From: Paenibacillus sp. 37
GTDB lineage: Bacteria > Bacillota > Bacilli > Paenibacillales > Paenibacillaceae
Direction of reading: 5' to 3'
NCBI RefSeq assembly: GCF_008386395.1
Contig: NZ_CP043761.1
Coordinates: 3,968,001 to 4,032,000 of the forward strand
DNA: 64,000 nucleotides
Both the position numbers and the translations under genes were made by a program. The notes below the pieces were generated by a model. That model was given only the letters and a program-made list of their open reading frames with translations, was not told the DNA's origin and did not search any database. Position 1 is the stretch's first letter, and the number at the start of each line of letters is the position of its first letter. Shown here piece by piece: positions 1 through 8,353 of the stretch.

Positions 1-16
1 TTAAATTTCATTCGAT

Positions 17-32
17 TCGAAAACGATTTCGA
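17..32. promoter_or_regulatory. CGAAAACGATTTCG palindrome, possible operator
   Basis: Six-base arms TCGAAA and TTTCGA flank the spacer ACGA. An almost identical palindrome, CGAAAACGATTTTCG, lies at 59937. The shape, with a central CG in an A/T-rich symmetric site, resembles operators of LacI-family regulators including CcpA. The gene it would serve is outside the window on the left, so the assignment is open. Confidence 0.3.
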
Positions 33-75
33 AAATAAGGTATTTTTGTTCATTAATTACGCATTATTCAGAGAG

Positions 76-103
76 ATATACAGCATTGTTCAATGCTGTA
101 TAT
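76..103. terminator. perfect 12-bp hairpin near the left edge
   Basis: ATATACAGCATT and AATGCTGTATAT pair perfectly around the loop GTTC. A run of seven T follows about ten bases later on the + strand. It may end transcription of a gene left of the window or lie behind the Dabb gene on the - strand. Orientation is uncertain because the T-run is not adjacent to the stem. Confidence 0.4.
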
Positions 104-138
104 GGTAGTTCAAGTTTTTTTCCTCTATGTGGAAACTA

Positions 139-444
139 TTAATTATGATGTTGAATAAGATCAATTTCCTGGAAGCGACTGACTTCCTTTTCCCAACGCT
201 CTTCTACATATTGACGGTGAACCGGGTGATTGTTGTATGCATCATACGCAGCCTGATCCGCAAAGACCATCGAGAAGCTGTAGTCAAACTCATTCTTCTC
301 ACTTACCTGTTTCAGAACCTGAAATTGCTCTACGCCAGGAATGACAGCCAGTGCATCCGAACTTTCCTTCAAAAAGGCTTCGGCCTCCGGTGTATCTTTA
401 CCCGCGTAAAGTGTAAACGTTACCATATGTGTGATGCTGCTCAT
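139..444 (-). CDS. Dabb (stress-responsive A/B barrel) family protein
   Basis: The 101-residue product has the small dimeric alpha/beta barrel pattern of the Dabb family: it starts MSSITHMVTFTL, ends in a helix with VEERWEKEV, and carries the central segment FDYSFSMVFADQAAYDAYNNHP. Family members include plant stress proteins and some small catabolic enzymes, but most bacterial ones have no assigned reaction, so no function is claimed. The ATG at 444 is chosen because GGAGGAGG lies just upstream; a TTG six codons earlier overlaps that binding site. It appears monocistronic. The gene to the right (883) is also on the - strand and has its own terminator. Confidence 0.8.
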   Translation of the reverse strand: MSSITHMVTFTLYAGKDTPEAEAFLKESSDALAVIPGVEQFQVLKQVSEKNEFDYSFSMVFADQAAYDAYNNHPVHRQYVEERWEKEVSRFQEIDLIQHHN

Positions 445-549
445 CTCTATTTCCTCCTCCAATATGTTCGTACTCGTTTCCTAGTGTACATCCGAATGTG
501 TTGTAAGCGCAATAATTGGTTGAATTAATTTTTAATCAGATGGTTATCT

Positions 550-782
550 CTATATAAATTGAACTAAAGAATATTTACACTGGTCACTTCGATGACAGAA
601 CAACCTTCCGATCGCTGTTATCCCCAGATTTTTTTGATTCCTTCTATAAAAGGGGTAAATTCGGGGATAGCTTATGCTTCCGATGTAGCTTTCTTGCAGA
701 AAGCTTGTAGGCGAACGCTACGCTTCTTCAGGTTCTTTCTGTCCTCTCCGTTTTGTGTAAATGTTTAGTTCAATTTATATAG
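550..782. repeat. 233-bp intergenic repeat with terminal inverted repeats (family A, copy 1)
   Basis: The left end CTATATAAATTGAACTAAAG and the right end TAGTTCAATTTATATAG are inverted copies, and the inverted homology continues inward to TTTACAC/GTGTAAA. Inside are a stem TTATCCCC...GGGGATAG, a small perfect hairpin AGCTTTCT-tgc-AGAAAGCT and a GC-rich segment GGCGAACGCTACGC. No protein can be read from it. Related copies lie at 13071, 25008 and 53773. No convincing target-site duplication is visible. It fills most of the 438-bp gap between the Dabb gene and rpmE2. Confidence 0.85.
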
Positions 783-833
783 TTACAAATATTAATTAAA
801 AATCACAAGGTTTTACCCTGAATATGTACACAA

Positions 834-863
834 AAAAACCTCAGGACAAATCCCGAGGTTTTC
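834..863 (-). terminator. rho-independent terminator of rpmE2
   Basis: On the - strand, AAAACCTCGGGA-tttg-TCCTGAGGTTTTTTTG forms a stem-loop followed by a T-run, 20 bases past the rpmE2 stop codon. Confidence 0.85.
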
Positions 864-882
864 TTGTAATGTATGGATAAAC

Positions 883-1134
883 TTATTTGTTGATGTTGTA
901 TTTACGGTTAAATTTATCAACACGACCACCGATATCCACGTTTCTTTGTTTACCAGTGAAGAACGGGTGGGATGCGGAACTAGTGTCCACACGGATTACT
1001 GGGTAAGAGTTACCGTCTTCCCATTCCATAGTTTCGTTAGAGAACTTCGTGGAAGAACTCAGGAATTTGAAATCAGCACTTGCATCGTAAAAAATTACGA
1101 GTTGTGTCTTTGGATGGATGTCAACTTTTGGCAT
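883..1134 (-). CDS. rpmE2: 50S ribosomal protein L31 type B (zinc-independent form)
   Basis: The 83-residue protein carries the L31 type B hallmarks: DIHP near the start, [39 protein letters not shown] and [10 protein letters not shown] at the end. It contains no cysteine, so it lacks the zinc ribbon of type A L31. In B. subtilis the equivalent gene is repressed by Zur and replaces the zinc form when zinc is scarce. I found no clear Zur box in the roughly 100 bases upstream here, unlike rpmG at 18741. The start is preceded by AAAGGAGTGTAAATAGATT. It is monocistronic with its own terminator. Confidence 0.95.
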   Translation of the reverse strand: MPKVDIHPKTQLVIFYDASADFKFLSSSTKFSNETMEWEDGNSYPVIRVDTSSASHPFFTGKQRNVDIGGRVDKFNRKYNINK

Positions 1135-1278
1135 AATCTATTTACACTCCTTTAATATGGGTACTTCTTTAGAATCAAACTACATTTTATTATACTCTTT
1201 TTTCGGACAAAGTACCAGCAGGATTTGAGGAATAGCTAAAAAAATTATGATATCTGTGATTTTACACCTAATCAGGTG

Positions 1279-1545
1279 TCACGCCGTCCCTTTCTCCAGT
1301 ACATTCAACATGTACTCCAAAGCCTCCAGTTCATCCCTGCCTCTTGTCTGTAATCTGACAACACTACCATATCGAATGGGTAGTAACGCCATTCCAAGCA
1401 GGCTTTTGACATCTACACGATGCTCATGCTCAGACTCCATATACGACAAAATAATATCCGAGGAAAAACGCGACGCTTGAGAAGATACCGACATCAGATC
1501 ATCCCGATGAAAATCAGCGTGTATCATAAATTCATGTACTCTCAC
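1279..1545 (-). CDS. HPr-like domain protein with altered active-site loop
   Basis: The 88-residue protein aligns along its length with HPr/Crh. The segment FHRDDLMSVSSQASRFSSDI matches the HPr active-site helix, and KSLLGMALL matches the region around regulatory Ser46. His13 falls at the phosphocarrier position and Ser48 at the HPr-kinase site. However, the residues that follow the histidine in classical HPr (Ala-Arg-Pro) are replaced by Arg-Asp-Asp, and the usual G-I before it is D-F. Phosphotransfer from enzyme I is therefore doubtful, while a Crh-like regulatory role is possible. The start is GTG with AAAGGAA upstream. A short hairpin (ACACCT/AGGTGT) overlaps the stop. Confidence 0.75.
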   Translation of the reverse strand: MRVHEFMIHADFHRDDLMSVSSQASRFSSDIILSYMESEHEHRVDVKSLLGMALLPIRYGSVVRLQTRGRDELEALEYMLNVLEKGTA

Positions 1546-1666
1546 AACCTTCAGTTCCTTTCGCTAAGTACTTATTCACCAATATGGTGTGTATCCATTT
1601 ATATATTAAAATCTTCATGAATTATACCATGTTATGGGAGCTTGACCCATACTTTTTTGCAAAAAA

Positions 1667-1702
1667 AACAAAAAAAGAGTCCTATACCGCAGGACTCTTC
1701 CA
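1667..1702 (-). terminator. rho-independent terminator of the dehydrogenase gene
   Basis: On the - strand, AAGAGTCCTGCGGTATAGGACTCTTTTTTTG is a stem with AGAGTCCT/AGGACTCT arms and a long T-run. It lies immediately after the stop at 1711. Confidence 0.9.
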
Positions 1703-1710
1703 GGTTGTTC

Positions 1711-2778
1711 TTACATACCGTTCGGATATACCATGACCTTCAGACTGCCGCTTTTATTGTGTAATGCGCGCTCCATCGCCTGCTGTGTCTCTTCAAGTGG
1801 ATAACGATCTGTAATCAAGGACATCACGTCATGCTGGCCGGAGCTCAGGAACTCAATTCCTGCCGGATACGTATTGGCATAACGGAATATGCCATAGATA
1901 TCAACTTCATTGTCCGCAATAAATGGAACATTGAGTGCGATCTCGTCCTGTGCAGGCAGGCCCACAATCGCAAGTTTCCCTCCACGTCGAAGTGAATACA
2001 GAGCAGATTGTAGCGCCTTTGGATTGCCCGCTGTTTCCCATGCGGTATCCACACCAACACCACCTGTTAACTCGCGAATCACAGCCAGCGCATCTTCATT
2101 CCGCACATTAATGGTATGCGTGGCACCCATGCGGCGAGATGCTTCCAGCCTAACATCCTCCAGATCCGTTACTATGATCTTCTCTACACCGAAAGATTTG
2201 GCAGCAGCCACGGCCATGAGTCCAACGGGACCCATGCCCATAATCGCCAGGGTTGTACCCGGAGCCAATTTGCTGCGGCGTGCAGCGTGAATACCAACGG
2301 AGAATGGCTCGTTCATAGCTGCTTCCTCATAAGACAGATGATCCGGGATCGGGAATACCATATCTTCACGCATCACCATGTATTGTACAAATGCCCCATC
2401 CACCGGAGGGGTCGCCAGAAATTGTACATCCGGACACAAGTTATAACGACCTTCCTTACATGCCGTGCAGCGTCCGCAAGTCACGCCAGGCTCAATAGCA
2501 ACCCGATCCCCTGTTTTCAGACGTGATACGTTCGAGCCAACAGCAGCAATGATCCCCGCACACTCATGTCCCAAAATGATCGGTTTCTCCACCACAAATC
2601 TGCCAATGCGTCCATGTTCAAAATAATGCACATCCGAGCCACACACCCCGACAGCCATCACCTGGATTAACACCTCATCCGCTGCCGGTTGCGGGACGGG
2701 TTGTTCCTCAATAATAATGTGTCCTGGCTCTATCATGACAGCGGCCTTCATCGTCTCGGGCAGTTGATGTTGTCCCAT
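1711..2778 (-). CDS. zinc-dependent sorbitol/xylitol-type dehydrogenase
   Basis: This is a 355-residue medium-chain dehydrogenase. It has catalytic zinc ligands in VGVCGSDVHYFEHGR and LGHECAG, a four-cysteine structural zinc loop (CGRCTACKEGRYNLC), and the nucleotide-binding motif GMGPVGLMA. The VCGSDVHY and DGAFVQYM segments match sorbitol/xylitol/L-iditol dehydrogenases, which oxidise polyols to ketoses with NAD. The exact substrate cannot be read from sequence. The ATG at 2778 is preceded by AGGAGGAG. It lies 81 bases downstream of the GH67 gene on the same strand, so it may be the last gene of the GH52-GH67 transcript and work in pentose/polyol use. Confidence 0.88.
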   Translation of the reverse strand: MGQHQLPETMKAAVMIEPGHIIIEEQPVPQPAADEVLIQVMAVGVCGSDVHYFEHGRIGRFVVEKPIILGHECAGIIAAVGSNVSRLKTGDRVAIEPGVTCGRCTACKEGRYNLCPDVQFLATPPVDGAFVQYMVMREDMVFPIPDHLSYEEAAMNEPFSVGIHAARRSKLAPGTTLAIMGMGPVGLMAVAAAKSFGVEKIIVTDLEDVRLEASRRMGATHTINVRNEDALAVIRELTGGVGVDTAWETAGNPKALQSALYSLRRGGKLAIVGLPAQDEIALNVPFIADNEVDIYGIFRYANTYPAGIEFLSSGQHDVMSLITDRYPLEETQQAMERALHNKSGSLKVMVYPNGM

Positions 2779-2859
2779 ACGGTTCTCCTCCTCATGTATG
2801 TCCATGCTGTCTATTGTACATCAAAGATAACAAGGTATCTTCTTTCTTCACATCACCAA

Positions 2860-5001
2860 TCAATAGATTGTTCTGCCTTGTTCATCCGCAATGCCGCTCT
2901 TGCGATAAAAGTACGTATTGATCATGTCCCGCCATTCCTTCGCATGTTCGGCCTGGTTGTCCTGTAATGAAGCAACTTTACTGAACATGACCGGGTCGAT
3001 TTTGCCCTCCAGCCCTCTCCATGTCTCGGCTAACGCCTCCGCCTGCACAACACCTTCAAAGTGTGTATCATAAATATGCTGAATGACCGTTTTACCCGAA
3101 TGCAGAACATGGGTGTACGGCACGTGATGGAAAAATAAGATCAACTCATCCGGACAGGTGTCTACGGACTCATAACGATCAGCATTCTCAGGGTGATACT
3201 GTGAGGTATATCCTGTACCGCTGTTCACGGTTCGATCTACACCAATGCCATGACAATCGGCAAAGTGATACGTTCCCCATTTGGAATACTCATACCCATC
3301 TACATTCGGCCCGTAATGATGTTCCGGATTAACCATCCAACCCACACCGAGAGGCGCAGTGTAATTCTCATAGATATCTAGTGAAGTCAAAAGCATGCCC
3401 GTAACTTGCCGCACAACTTCGTCTTCATGTCCAAATGTGAGTCTCACCCACTCATCGGCAATTTCTTCCGCGGACAGCTCCGGGTTCCACGCAAGTCTTC
3501 CATATCCATATAAATTCGCCTGCGCGAGTGGATGTCCTGTCCAACAGGCATCTGCACCAATATTGGATACTGCGGCGAAGCCGCTGTGAGGTCGTTTATA
3601 CAGAGAACCATCCGCAATGCGTTTGATCTCTGAACCTTCGCCTTTGGCGTATGTGTCAAAGTCCAATACTTCTTTCCACTGGGGAACCAGATAACAGAGA
3701 TGACGCTGTTGCCCGGTATATTCCTGTGTAATCTGGAATTCAATCACCTGATTCGTATTCTCCATGGCTCCGAACAACGGGGATACCGCCTCCCTCACCT
3801 GAAAGTCCATCGGCCCGTTTTTGATCTGCAAAATGACATTTTCAGCAAAACGCCCATCCAGCGGCGTAAAGTGGTCATAGGCTGCACGTGCACGGTCAGT
3901 GGAACGGTCCCGCCAGTCCTGCTTGCAGTTATAGACGAAGCAACGCCAGATGACCAATCCACCGAAAGGCCTAAGGGCTTCAGCCAGCATGTTCGCACCA
4001 TCGGCATGATCACGGTTATACGTGAACGGTCCCGGACGATTCTCGGAGTCTGCCTTGATCAGGTAACCGCCAAAATCCGGAATGGCTGCGTACACCTTGG
4101 CCGTTTGCATGTTCCACCATTCCCGTACCTGCGCATCCAGCGGATCTGCCGTACGTAACCCACCAATCTCGATTGGACTCGCGTAGTTGGCGCTCAGGAA
4201 CAATCGAATACCATACGCTCTGAATTCAGCAGCAACCTTCGCCACATCGCTAAGATAACGTTCCGTCAGAAACAGACTCTCACGGCGGTGTACATTGACG
4301 TTGTTGATCGATATGGCATTAATGCCTGTCGAAGCGAGCAAACGTGCGTAGTCCCTGATGCGGTCCAAGTCCAGTGTGAATTCCCCGTTATCATAGAAAA
4401 TGGAGTCTCCTGCGTAACCACGTTCAATGCTGCCGTCCACGTTATCCCACTGATTGATCATCCGTAGCGCATTGGTAGGCTGCTCTGTAATGAAACTCCA
4501 TTTACTCACAGCGACATCCGCCTCACTTGCACTTCCTTGATCCATTGTCAGTTCCCGAAGCAGATGGAATGCACCATACAATACACCTTGGGGAGTCTCT
4601 GAACCAATGACCAGCACACCCTCGCTCTCACGAATGATGTACCCTTCTCCTTGAACAGCAGAACGCTCTGTCTCACTGAACGACGCAGCCACCGAATCGC
4701 TCCCTGTCCAAGTACCGATTCGTATGGCGGGATCGGAATCGTGATTGTGCCGCTCACTTTGCTGAGCATCAGACAGCTGACTGACTGTCGGTTTCACGCC
4801 ATACAGCTTCTCCAGTCCCCGTGTAAGTTCGGTCAGCGCTGTTGTGATTACGCCATGCTTCTCTTCCGCCAGTATCCGCTTGCTCCACGGAGGAGCATTC
4901 TTACGGGCAATTCCATTCGCTTTTGGCAATTCGGAGTGATACCCCAGCCATGCATCATACTGTGGACCTGACAAAGCAGATTGAACGATAGATTGGTTCA
5001 T
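2860..5001 (-). CDS. aguA: GH67 alpha-glucuronidase (intracellular)
   Basis: The product (713 residues) releases 4-O-methyl-glucuronic acid from the non-reducing end of aldouronic acids derived from xylan. The three acidic positions of the well-studied Geobacillus enzyme are present with the same spacing: Glu320 in KADSENRPG, Asp399 in KNGPMDFQ and Glu427 in QITQEY. There is no signal peptide, as in other GH67 enzymes that act on imported oligosaccharides. The start at 5001 follows AAGGAGGCGGTACA, and ATGA overlaps the stop of the GH52 gene, so translation is coupled. Released glucuronate could feed uxuA-uxuB at 11143 after isomerisation; no uronate isomerase is in the window. Confidence 0.97.
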   Translation of the reverse strand: MNQSIVQSALSGPQYDAWLGYHSELPKANGIARKNAPPWSKRILAEEKHGVITTALTELTRGLEKLYGVKPTVSQLSDAQQSERHNHDSDPAIRIGTWTGSDSVAASFSETERSAVQGEGYIIRESEGVLVIGSETPQGVLYGAFHLLRELTMDQGSASEADVAVSKWSFITEQPTNALRMINQWDNVDGSIERGYAGDSIFYDNGEFTLDLDRIRDYARLLASTGINAISINNVNVHRRESLFLTERYLSDVAKVAAEFRAYGIRLFLSANYASPIEIGGLRTADPLDAQVREWWNMQTAKVYAAIPDFGGYLIKADSENRPGPFTYNRDHADGANMLAEALRPFGGLVIWRCFVYNCKQDWRDRSTDRARAAYDHFTPLDGRFAENVILQIKNGPMDFQVREAVSPLFGAMENTNQVIEFQITQEYTGQQRHLCYLVPQWKEVLDFDTYAKGEGSEIKRIADGSLYKRPHSGFAAVSNIGADACWTGHPLAQANLYGYGRLAWNPELSAEEIADEWVRLTFGHEDEVVRQVTGMLLTSLDIYENYTAPLGVGWMVNPEHHYGPNVDGYEYSKWGTYHFADCHGIGVDRTVNSGTGYTSQYHPENADRYESVDTCPDELILFFHHVPYTHVLHSGKTVIQHIYDTHFEGVVQAEALAETWRGLEGKIDPVMFSKVASLQDNQAEHAKEWRDMINTYFYRKSGIADEQGRTIY

Positions 5002-7187
5002 TGTACCGCCTCCTTGATAGCATAGATCTGTGCAAGGCGATTCCCTTTTCCTTCGAGTAGCCATAGAATCGACGTTACACCACGCGGATAGTACTTGCTG
5101 CCAACTGCTACACCAGACAGGATCTGGTCACTCCAGCACCAGTAGGATTCCTCCGGATGCAGCAGCCAGTTGACATGAGCGGCGTCTGCTGCCTTGCCTG
5201 TCTCATTCCATTCCACACCCAGCAGCTCTCTAGCGATGAACTGGGACAGATAGATTTTGCTCAGCCACGAGTTATTGCTTGTTGAGGACAGTTTCCAGCC
5301 ACCATCTTCGAACATACATGTTCCCGGTACAAGAACCGTCTTCAGATGAGTTTGGAGTGCTTTCAGATAAGGTCCAAAACGACCATTGACATCCAATGCT
5401 GCTTCACAGCCTGTAAAGTAAGGGAATACAAGACCTTCAATCGCCGGAATGATTCTGGAATCATTATTTTCTGCAATAACAGCTGGAATGTAGCCGCCAT
5501 CCGTCAACTGTGCAGCAATACTGGCTGCGCAGCGATCCGCCTGAAGCCCTGCTTGATGTGACAGATCCGCCAACTTCTCCGTTGCGAACAGCTTCTCCAA
5601 TGCAACATAGACCGCCCAACATTTACCCGCCAGATAGATATTATTGCGAGACTGACCCAGTGACACATCCAGGCTGTCGTAAGTTGTAATTTCTGCTCCA
5701 CCTTGGGTACGGCTGCTATCGAGACCCATCAGACCGTTACGCTGCTCCGCGTTAGGATGGTCACGATTAAGCATACTTTCGAAGCAATCCTGGATAACAG
5801 GAAGCATGTTTTTCACAAATGCTTGATCCTGTGTCTGTTCAATGTATACGGTCGCGCAGCAGAGCCAGTTCACCAGTTCCTCGTGGCTCATCTGTGAAAA
5901 GCAGTCGTCAATGCCAACCAGTTCATATGCCGAGTGTCCAGGGCGTGAGAACACGTTGGCAACACCCATATCATGGGTAAAGGTAATTCCGCCCGGATGT
6001 AACTTTTCTTCCCCCGGGAAACGAACCTGATCGGTATAACTGTATCGTTTGAAAAACCACTCCAGCTCATTACGCACCGTCCATGGATTCAAGGCAAGCT
6101 CGAAGTACAACTGATCAACCGTCAGATCAAGTGTGTTCATCATCCGATACTCCCCTTCGTTCACCACCCAGAGTGGTTCGCCATCGGCATCCAGCAGTTG
6201 GGTACTGGCATAATAGCTGTGAATGGAATGAGCAAGCATGAATGATTGATCTTCGGTCAAAGCCGCTGTTCCAAGGCGCTGTTCAACCTCTCCACAGGAT
6301 GCAGTCAACTCACTGAAGCGTTGGAGTGCATACGCTCCTGCTGCCTGAATATCGGAGAAATAGCGCGTATACCAATACATGGTGTCCATTCCAGTTGTCA
6401 CAATGCCCCCGCGATAGAAACATACGGCGAATTGATACGTGCGTTTCTCTCCAGCCGCTACCTCCATCAGTAGTGCAGCGGTTGAGCCAAGTCCAAATGC
6501 CAGATTATCCGTATGTTGCTCCTGCAAGAGTTTCTCCAGCGTAAATCCGCGTGCTGGCCACAGTCCGTCATCTGCCGACATAATCGCTGTAAGTCGACCT
6601 TGTCCCACACCTGTAATGGAACCGCCCTCCGGTCCCCCGATCAGACGCATCGCAGAGTACGGATCATTGCCCTGATAGCCAAAATAGGCTTTACGTGCTT
6701 GTTGACCTTGCGTATTGTCAATCGTCATCTCTACCAATACGGCAGGTACGAGTGCATCCATTAAGGCTTCACGCTCTCCACTTGTTGGATCAGGTACTGG
6801 ACGTACAGGCGAGTAGATACGGAACGTCAGATCTCCTGCAGTCCATGTATCCGTACCTGAGGTGAATTCACGGGTAATCTCTTCATCACGAAAAGCCGCA
6901 ATCAGAGGTTGCGGAACTTTGGACGCTTTGGTCAGCGCCGTGTCCCCATTTTCCAACTTCTCTACATCATAACGGCTGCTCTCATCCTCGGAAGCTTCAT
7001 AAAAAGGAAGCGCCTGATAATTCTCTCCATCGCGAGATTGTAATCCAATATATACATTCTGGTCTGCCGGTTTGCCGAGCTCAAGACCCAGCCCGCCTTT
7101 GGCTCCTTTGTATCCCAGTGTGAAACTCGCAAAAGCACCGATCGGTGCGTGATGCGCATTATAAAAGATGGATTTCGATGTGCTCAC
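4998..7187 (-). CDS. GH52 beta-xylosidase (intracellular)
   Basis: The 729-residue protein starts with the typical GH52 N-terminus ([18 protein letters not shown]) and cleaves xylose from xylo-oligosaccharides. Glu344 in [10 protein letters not shown] and Asp504 in TTYDSLD have the same 160-residue spacing as the nucleophile and acid/base of the Geobacillus XynB2 enzyme. No signal peptide is seen. Translation starts at GTG with AGAGGGG upstream. It is the first gene of the pair with GH67 and overlaps it by four bases. A CcpA-like site lies in the leader (7214), and an AraC regulator is divergently placed at 7408. Confidence 0.95.
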   Translation of the reverse strand: MSTSKSIFYNAHHAPIGAFASFTLGYKGAKGGLGLELGKPADQNVYIGLQSRDGENYQALPFYEASEDESSRYDVEKLENGDTALTKASKVPQPLIAAFRDEEITREFTSGTDTWTAGDLTFRIYSPVRPVPDPTSGEREALMDALVPAVLVEMTIDNTQGQQARKAYFGYQGNDPYSAMRLIGGPEGGSITGVGQGRLTAIMSADDGLWPARGFTLEKLLQEQHTDNLAFGLGSTAALLMEVAAGEKRTYQFAVCFYRGGIVTTGMDTMYWYTRYFSDIQAAGAYALQRFSELTASCGEVEQRLGTAALTEDQSFMLAHSIHSYYASTQLLDADGEPLWVVNEGEYRMMNTLDLTVDQLYFELALNPWTVRNELEWFFKRYSYTDQVRFPGEEKLHPGGITFTHDMGVANVFSRPGHSAYELVGIDDCFSQMSHEELVNWLCCATVYIEQTQDQAFVKNMLPVIQDCFESMLNRDHPNAEQRNGLMGLDSSRTQGGAEITTYDSLDVSLGQSRNNIYLAGKCWAVYVALEKLFATEKLADLSHQAGLQADRCAASIAAQLTDGGYIPAVIAENNDSRIIPAIEGLVFPYFTGCEAALDVNGRFGPYLKALQTHLKTVLVPGTCMFEDGGWKLSSTSNNSWLSKIYLSQFIARELLGVEWNETGKAADAAHVNWLLHPEESYWCWSDQILSGVAVGSKYYPRGVTSILWLLEGKGNRLAQIYAIKEAVQ

Positions 7188-7213
7188 GAATCATAACCCC
7201 TCTCAAAATCGTT

Positions 7214-7227
7214 TGCATACGTTTTCA
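7214..7227 (-). promoter_or_regulatory. possible CcpA (cre) site upstream of the GH52-GH67 operon
   Basis: On the - strand TGAAAACGTATGCA matches the cre consensus TGWAANCGNTNWCA at all but two positions, about 27 bases before the GH52 start. Glucose repression of xylan genes through such sites is common in Bacilli. The match is imperfect. Confidence 0.4.
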
Positions 7228-7407
7228 TTAGCCCCATCCTAACACGTGGTTCCACCTCAGACCATGATCAAATCAATCTGATATTTACCCAAATCAAGCT
7301 GATAGACTATAATGGATTAAAGCGGTTACACAAAATCATTCCATTTGATATTAGTGCGTAATCAAAATCACACATTTTTGAACAACCTCTATAAAGGGGG
7401 ATCTCCC

Positions 7408-8319
7408 ATGTCTTCAACGTATTTACCTCCTGCTTTGGGAGAAAGTGTCCATGAAGTTTTTTATCCAGATGTGCAAACAACGGTCAATCTGTTCGCCATT
7501 CATTTACGGAGTGTTGGTACGGACTGGGATTATCCGGCGCATGAGCACCCTCAATATGAACTGAATTATGTTACCGAAGGCGAGCAACGCATGATGGTGA
7601 ACGGTACCCTATATATTCAAAAGGCTGGCGAACTGCTCCTGATTCCACCGGGAAGCATTCATTCCAGTCAGAGCCATAACGGCAAGGGATTCACGTATTT
7701 TTGTATGCACTTTGATATTGATGATCAGTTGTTCCTATCGTTGTTGGCACGCATCAAACAAGTACGATTCAGCGCGGATAGTCCGGTTACACAGCAGATT
7801 GAGCCAGTTTTACGCAAATTGATGTCATCTGCGGATGATGAAACAACAAATACGATGGTGCAGCGTATGCAGCTGCAATCCGCAGTATTCGAACTATTTG
7901 GCCATCTGTGGGAGGCGGTCTCGCAAGAGGCAGCGCAATGGTTTACCGACGGACATGAAAAGATCGAACTCGCCCACCAGATTCGTAATCGATTGCAAGG
8001 CCTGATGAGTCAGCAATTCAAACAGGGACATGAATCGAATGGTCACTATGGCATTGATGATATTGCAGCAGAGCTGGGCATCAGTTCTTCTCACTGTAAT
8101 CGCGTGTTCAAGCAGGTGTTCGGTCAGTCTCCACGTGCTGTATTGTCCCAATTGGTTTTGCATGAAGCGAAGCTTCTTCTGGGCAATCCGCAGCTGTCCG
8201 TTCAGAATATTGCCGTCATGCTTGGTTATAAGGATATTGCCCATTTCAGTCGTCAATTCAAGCGCTGGTCCGGCATGTCACCATCCCGTTACCGACAGGA
8301 ACAGCCTGCTCTGGAATGA
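7408..8319 (+). CDS. AraC-family transcriptional regulator with N-terminal cupin
   Basis: The 303-residue protein has a cupin-type sensor (HEHPQYELNYVTEGEQ and LLIPPGSIHSS, roughly residues 40-95) and a C-terminal double helix-turn-helix (IDDIAAELGISSSHCNRVFK then VQNIAVMLGYKDIAHFSRQFKRW). The start at 7408 is set by AAAGGGGG upstream. It is transcribed away from the GH52-GH67 operon with about 220 bases between the starts, so it probably senses a xylan-derived sugar and activates that operon. That ligand is inferred from position only. Confidence 0.88.
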   Translation: MSSTYLPPALGESVHEVFYPDVQTTVNLFAIHLRSVGTDWDYPAHEHPQYELNYVTEGEQRMMVNGTLYIQKAGELLLIPPGSIHSSQSHNGKGFTYFCMHFDIDDQLFLSLLARIKQVRFSADSPVTQQIEPVLRKLMSSADDETTNTMVQRMQLQSAVFELFGHLWEAVSQEAAQWFTDGHEKIELAHQIRNRLQGLMSQQFKQGHESNGHYGIDDIAAELGISSSHCNRVFKQVFGQSPRAVLSQLVLHEAKLLLGNPQLSVQNIAVMLGYKDIAHFSRQFKRWSGMSPSRYRQEQPALE

Positions 8320-8345
8320 AGTCCAGTAGCAGGCTGTTTGTCTTT
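8299..8345 (+). terminator. rho-independent terminator of the AraC gene
   Basis: AACAGCCTGCT-CTGGA...TCCAG-TAGCAGGCTGTTT forms a two-part stem ending in TTTGTCTTTCTT. The left arm lies within the last codons of the AraC gene. Confidence 0.85.
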
Positions 8346-8353
8346 CTTATTTT

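Noticed and set aside
127..528. 133-codon + strand frame at the left edge
   Set aside because: It is antisense to the Dabb gene, which has a proper ribosome binding site and a family match.
550..782. The family A repeat as a tRNA, 6S or other known RNA gene
   Set aside because: It shows no cloverleaf, no 6S central bubble and no known RNA consensus. Terminal inverted repeats and multiple copies point to a mobile repeat instead.
883..1240. Zur box upstream of rpmE2
   Set aside because: The family is often Zur-controlled, but I found no TCGTAATNATTACGA-like sequence in the upstream 100 bases.
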